NCBI GenBank assembly: GCA_937858255.1
Contig: CALLZQ010000042.1
Span: 1 to 8,734 of the forward strand
DNA: 8,734 bases
DNA from: an uncultured Tabrizicola sp.
GTDB taxonomy: Bacteria > Pseudomonadota > Alphaproteobacteria > Rhodobacterales > Rhodobacteraceae
Direction of reading: 5' to 3'
Positions 5,682 to 8,734 of the stretch are shown here, one piece after another. How positions within the stretch are numbered: position 1 is the stretch's first letter; the number at the start of each line of letters is the position of its first letter. The translations under genes were made by a program, and so were the position numbers. Below the pieces are notes generated by a model. That model made no database searches. It was not told where the DNA came from and saw nothing but the letters and a program-made list of their open reading frames with translations.

Positions 5682-6804
5682 AAAGCACCCTGGTGACCGC
5701 GCGCTCAAGCCGCGCCAGCGTGCCGGGCACATCCTTCAGCTTGTCGAGACCGAAAAGACCAATGCGAAAGGTACGGAACTCTGGCCCCTCGCCCAGCTGC
5801 AATGGCACCCCTGCCGCGATCTGCAACCCCTGAGCCCGGAATTTCGCGCCATTCTGAATCGCCGGATCGTCCGTATAGCTGACGACCACGCCCGGCGCGC
5901 CAAAGCCCTCGGCCGCGACCGAGATTGCCCCCCGGGACGCCATCAACGCCCGGACGGCCCGGCCCAATTCCCATTGCGCCGCCTTGGCCTCGGCAAAACC
6001 CATGGCCCGGGTCTCAAGCATCGCATCGCGAAACCCCAAGAGCGCATCGGTGGGCATCGTCGCGTGATAGGCATGCCCGCCGCCTTCATAGGCAGTCATG
6101 ATCGCCCGCCACTTCTTCAGATCCAACGCGAAACTATTGGCCTGTGTTGCCTCGAGACGGGCCTCTGCCGCCGCTGACATCACCACAATTCCCGCCGAGG
6201 GCGAGGCCGACCAGCCCTTTTGCGGCGCCGAGATCAGCACATCGACCCCGGTCTCTGTCATATCGACCCAGATGCAGCCGCTGGCGATGCAGTCCAGCAC
6301 CATCAGCGCCCCCACCTCATGCGCTGCCGCCGCCATCTCTTTGATATAGCCATCGGGCAGAATGATACCGGCACTGGTCTCGACATGCGGCGCAAACACC
6401 GCTTCTGGCCGCAGCGCCCGGATCCGCGCCACTACGTCTTCGATAGGGGGCGGCGCATAGGGGGCGACAGCGGCATTTCCGCCCTGCCGCGCCATGACCA
6501 CCTCCTGCTCACCCCCAAATCCGCCGGCCTCGAAAATCTGCGTCCAGCGATAACTGAACCAGCCGTTGCGCAGGATCAGCACCCGCCCCTGCCCGAACTG
6601 CCGTGCCACGGCCTCCATCGCATAGCTGCCGCCCCCCGGAACCAGGGCCACGGCACTGCCGCGATACACCTCTTTCAGCATCTCCGAGATATCGCGCATT
6701 ACCTGCTGAAACCGCGCCGACATGTGATTCAGGCTTCGGTCGGTAAACACCACCGAGAATTCTTCCAACCCTTCGGGGTCGATATGGGCATGCAGTCCGG
6801 CCAT
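5680..6804 (-). CDS. Class V PLP-dependent aminotransferase (alanine-glyoxylate/serine-pyruvate type)
   Basis: A 374-residue fold-type I PLP enzyme of aminotransferase class V. Family motifs: a Gly-rich phosphate/cofactor loop PGGGSYAMEA (56-65), FSYRW (83-87), HVETSAG (140-146), the PLP ring Asp171 in VLDCIAS, the Schiff-base Lys196 in SAPQKGW, and a C-terminal FRTFRIGLFG in which Arg347 is placed to hold the substrate carboxylate. The closest named relatives are alanine-glyoxylate and serine-pyruvate aminotransferases; amino donor and acceptor remain unknown. ATG 6804 has AGAGGAG eight bases upstream on the minus strand, a strong ribosome site. It lies 122 bases downstream of the second Lrp gene on the same strand and could share its regulation. 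Length is normal and no residue expected for catalysis is missing. Confidence 0.9.
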   Translation of the reverse strand: MAGLHAHIDPEGLEEFSVVFTDRSLNHMSARFQQVMRDISEMLKEVYRGSAVALVPGGGSYAMEAVARQFGQGRVLILRNGWFSYRWTQIFEAGGFGGEQEVVMARQGGNAAVAPYAPPPIEDVVARIRALRPEAVFAPHVETSAGIILPDGYIKEMAAAAHEVGALMVLDCIASGCIWVDMTETGVDVLISAPQKGWSASPSAGIVVMSAAAEARLEATQANSFALDLKKWRAIMTAYEGGGHAYHATMPTDALLGFRDAMLETRAMGFAEAKAAQWELGRAVRALMASRGAISVAAEGFGAPGVVVSYTDDPAIQNGAKFRAQGLQIAAGVPLQLGEGPEFRTFRIGLFGLDKLKDVPGTLARLERAVTRVL

Positions 6805-6926
6805 CGCGCGATCTCCTCTGTTCGCGCCACCTTAACCCGGCCCCTTCATCTGTTCAAAAATATCCTTGGGGGACGAAAAATTCGTGGGGCCGATTTCCAT
6901 GGGGCGCAGAGTGCCCCCAACGACGG
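6805..6926 (-). promoter_or_regulatory. Intergenic region between the Lrp pair and the aminotransferase: candidate terminator and promoter
   Basis: No gene is seen here. Read on the minus strand after the Lrp stop, there is a GC hairpin (GGGGC at 6901-6905 with GCCCC at 6913-6917, read on the plus strand), then a small ACGAA-AAA-TTCGT hairpin (6873-6885). Next comes GGATATTTTTGAACAGATG (minus strand, within 6841-6868), which resembles a motif I remember as frequent in Rhodobacterales intergenic regions, and a TTAACC half-site near 6831-6836. The small hairpin contains ATTCGT, also found in the operator upstream of ilvC. A terminator followed by an aminotransferase promoter is plausible but unproven. 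Confidence 0.35.
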
Positions 6927-7381
6927 CTATCCCAAGGGCCCCGGCCGACGCTCCTCGGTCAAGAGTACATTGGCCTCGACATTTCCCACCCCGGGCAGGG
7001 TCATGATCCGGCGCCGCAATACCCGCTCGAAATCAGCAATGTCCCGCGCAACCACCCTCAGGCGGTAATCGAACAGCCCCAGCACATGCTGAACCACCTG
7101 CACCTCGGGGATCGCCGTCACCGCCCGCAATCCTCAAGGCTCACGCGGCCCTTGGTCGCGAGCTTCACCCCGAGGAACACCGTCACGCCGAATCCCAGGG
7201 CAGCGCGATCCACCTCGACCCGCCGTCCGGCCAAGACGCCTGCCTCTTCCAGCCGCCGCACGCGCCGCCAGGCGGCCGGCTGCGACAGACCCAATCGCCG
7301 CCCGAGCGCCCCGGCCGATACCGTGGCATCGAGTGACATTGCCCGCAGAATGGCCCGGTCGGTATCATCAAGGTCGATCAT
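6927..7381 (-). pseudogene. Lrp/AsnC-family regulator interrupted by a frame break (second of a tandem pair)
   Basis: The ATG at 7381 opens an 87-codon frame containing the complete Lrp HTH domain (IDLDDTDRAILRAM, then LGLSQPAAWRRVRRLEEAG), ending at a TGA at 7118. The rest of the protein continues at 7130 in another frame: LRAVTAIPEVQVVQHVLG followed by the RAM ligand-binding domain, to a TAG at 6927. One missing base near 7130 (GAG-GA?-TTG-CGG) would restore a protein of about 151 residues, the normal Lrp length. The sequence on both sides is typical, so this is either a recent mutation or a sequencing error. Its ATG overlaps the stop of the upstream Lrp gene (ATGA), and GAGGGG lies about nine bases before it, so translational coupling is likely. 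Lrp proteins form dimers to octamers and usually sense amino acids. Confidence 0.85.
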
Positions 7382-7845
7382 AGCGGCAGCCCCTCGGCAT
7401 CCTTGATGGTCGAAATCAGCATCAGCGCCTCCAGCTCGGCAATATGCGGCAGGGTCAGGATACGTCGGCGATAAACTTCCTGATAATGCGCCATATCCCG
7501 CGCGATCACGTTCAGACGCACATCGACACGCCCCAGAAAGGTCTCGATCGCCACCACTTCGGGCACCTCTCGGGCGGCGACGATGAATTCGTCAAAGGCC
7601 CGCGGATGGGTCTTGTCGAGGGTAAAGCGCAGGCTGACCTCAACCGCATAGCCCAGCGAAGGCCAATCGACCACCGCCGTCTCGGCACGGATCACCCCGG
7701 CCTCGCGCAATCGTTCAAGCCGCCGCCACAATGTCGCCGGCGTCACCCCGGCCCGCTCGGCCAGCAGCGCACGCTCGATCGCCGGTTCGGCCAAATAGTG
7801 CCGCAATTCGTCGGTCCGTTTCGTCGATCTGCATGATTTATCCAC
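7378..7845 (-). CDS. Lrp/AsnC-family regulator, divergent from ilvC; N-terminus probably frameshifted
   Basis: The open frame from GTG 7845 gives 155 residues: an HTH (LLAERAGVTPATLWRRLERLREAGVI) and a RAM domain (FIVAAREVPEVVAIETFLG through LTLPHIAELEALMLI). The first 13 residues in this frame look wrong for the family. A different frame starts at ATG 7834 with GGTGGA six bases upstream and reads MQIDETDRRI, the textbook Lrp beginning. Joining it to LRHYLAEP at 7806 needs two extra bases (or one fewer) near 7805-7807 and gives about 152 residues. So either the start codon is the poor GTG or the gene carries a frame break. The likely role is amino-acid-responsive control of the divergent ilvC, of itself, and of the second Lrp gene with which it overlaps by 4 bases. 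The effector is unknown. Confidence 0.85.
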   Translation of the reverse strand: MDKSCRSTKRTDELRHYLAEPAIERALLAERAGVTPATLWRRLERLREAGVIRAETAVVDWPSLGYAVEVSLRFTLDKTHPRAFDEFIVAAREVPEVVAIETFLGRVDVRLNVIARDMAHYQEVYRRRILTLPHIAELEALMLISTIKDAEGLPL

Positions 7846-7856
7846 CGCACATCAAA

Positions 7857-7896
7857 TTGACGAATGATGTTGTTCATGTTTTTCAAAATTCGTCAA
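7857..7896. promoter_or_regulatory. Operator-like inverted repeat between the Lrp gene and ilvC
   Basis: TTGACGAAT at 7857-7865 and ATTCGTCAA at 7888-7896 are exact inverted 9-base copies with a 22-base AT-rich spacer. Their centres are 31 bases apart, about three helical turns, so both half-sites face the same side of DNA. This is the arrangement expected for a multimeric Lrp-type protein in a divergent control region. A weak candidate promoter for ilvC overlaps it (TTGTTC 7870-7875, 17-base spacer, TCAAAT 7893-7898). Binding by the adjacent Lrp proteins is inferred. Confidence 0.55.
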
Positions 7897-7900
7897 ATAA

Positions 7901-8734
<834 letters not shown>

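Noticed and set aside
6220..7068. 282-codon open frame on the plus strand
   Set aside because: Runs antisense across the aminotransferase, the intergenic gap and part of the second Lrp gene; composition is His/Arg/Pro-rich and without motifs.

Overview
The window looks like chromosomal DNA from a high-GC alphaproteobacterium of the Rhodobacterales, Paracoccus/Rhodobacter-like. This rests on protein style (IlvC, Lrp pair, UbiH-family hydroxylase, FCD regulator), strong GC bias at third codon positions, a CtrA-type TTAA-N7-TTAA box, and an intergenic motif that I associate from memory with that order. No search was possible, so all family assignments come from reading motifs.

Layout: (1) 1-686, the 3' part of carA (pyrimidine/arginine synthesis), cut by the window edge and apparently mosaic in its first ~280 bases. 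(2) 775-2646, a membrane family-2 glycosyltransferase with an N-terminal MshEN/GspE_N-like domain, preceded by the CtrA-type box. It converges on, and overlaps by 4 bases, (3) a GntR/FCD regulator (minus strand, ending at 2643) whose DNA-recognition helix is badly non-canonical. (4) 3404-5626, plus strand: a HAD pyrimidine-5'-nucleotidase-like phosphatase, a 66-residue membrane protein, and a UbiH/COQ6-family FAD hydroxylase. (5) Two tandem perfect hairpins separate the hydroxylase from (6) a minus-strand block: two Lrp/AsnC regulators overlapping by ATGA (7845 to 6927), then a class V aminotransferase (6804 to 5680). (7) Divergent from the Lrp pair is ilvC (7961 to the window end), with a symmetrical operator-like inverted repeat between them.

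How the genes may work together: the right third reads as an amino-acid module in which two Lrp paralogues probably control ilvC (branched-chain amino acid synthesis) and perhaps the aminotransferase downstream. The left part suggests an envelope glycan enzyme that could respond to CtrA and, through its MshEN-like domain, to a nucleotide such as c-di-GMP.

Caution: several anomalies suggest sequence or assembly errors, or real gene decay. They are a codon-usage break in carA, a G/P-enriched recognition helix in the GntR gene, and frame breaks in both Lrp genes. I found no CRISPR array, tRNA, rRNA, insertion sequence or phage gene. The only gene-free stretches are short (none over 130 bases) and are described below.
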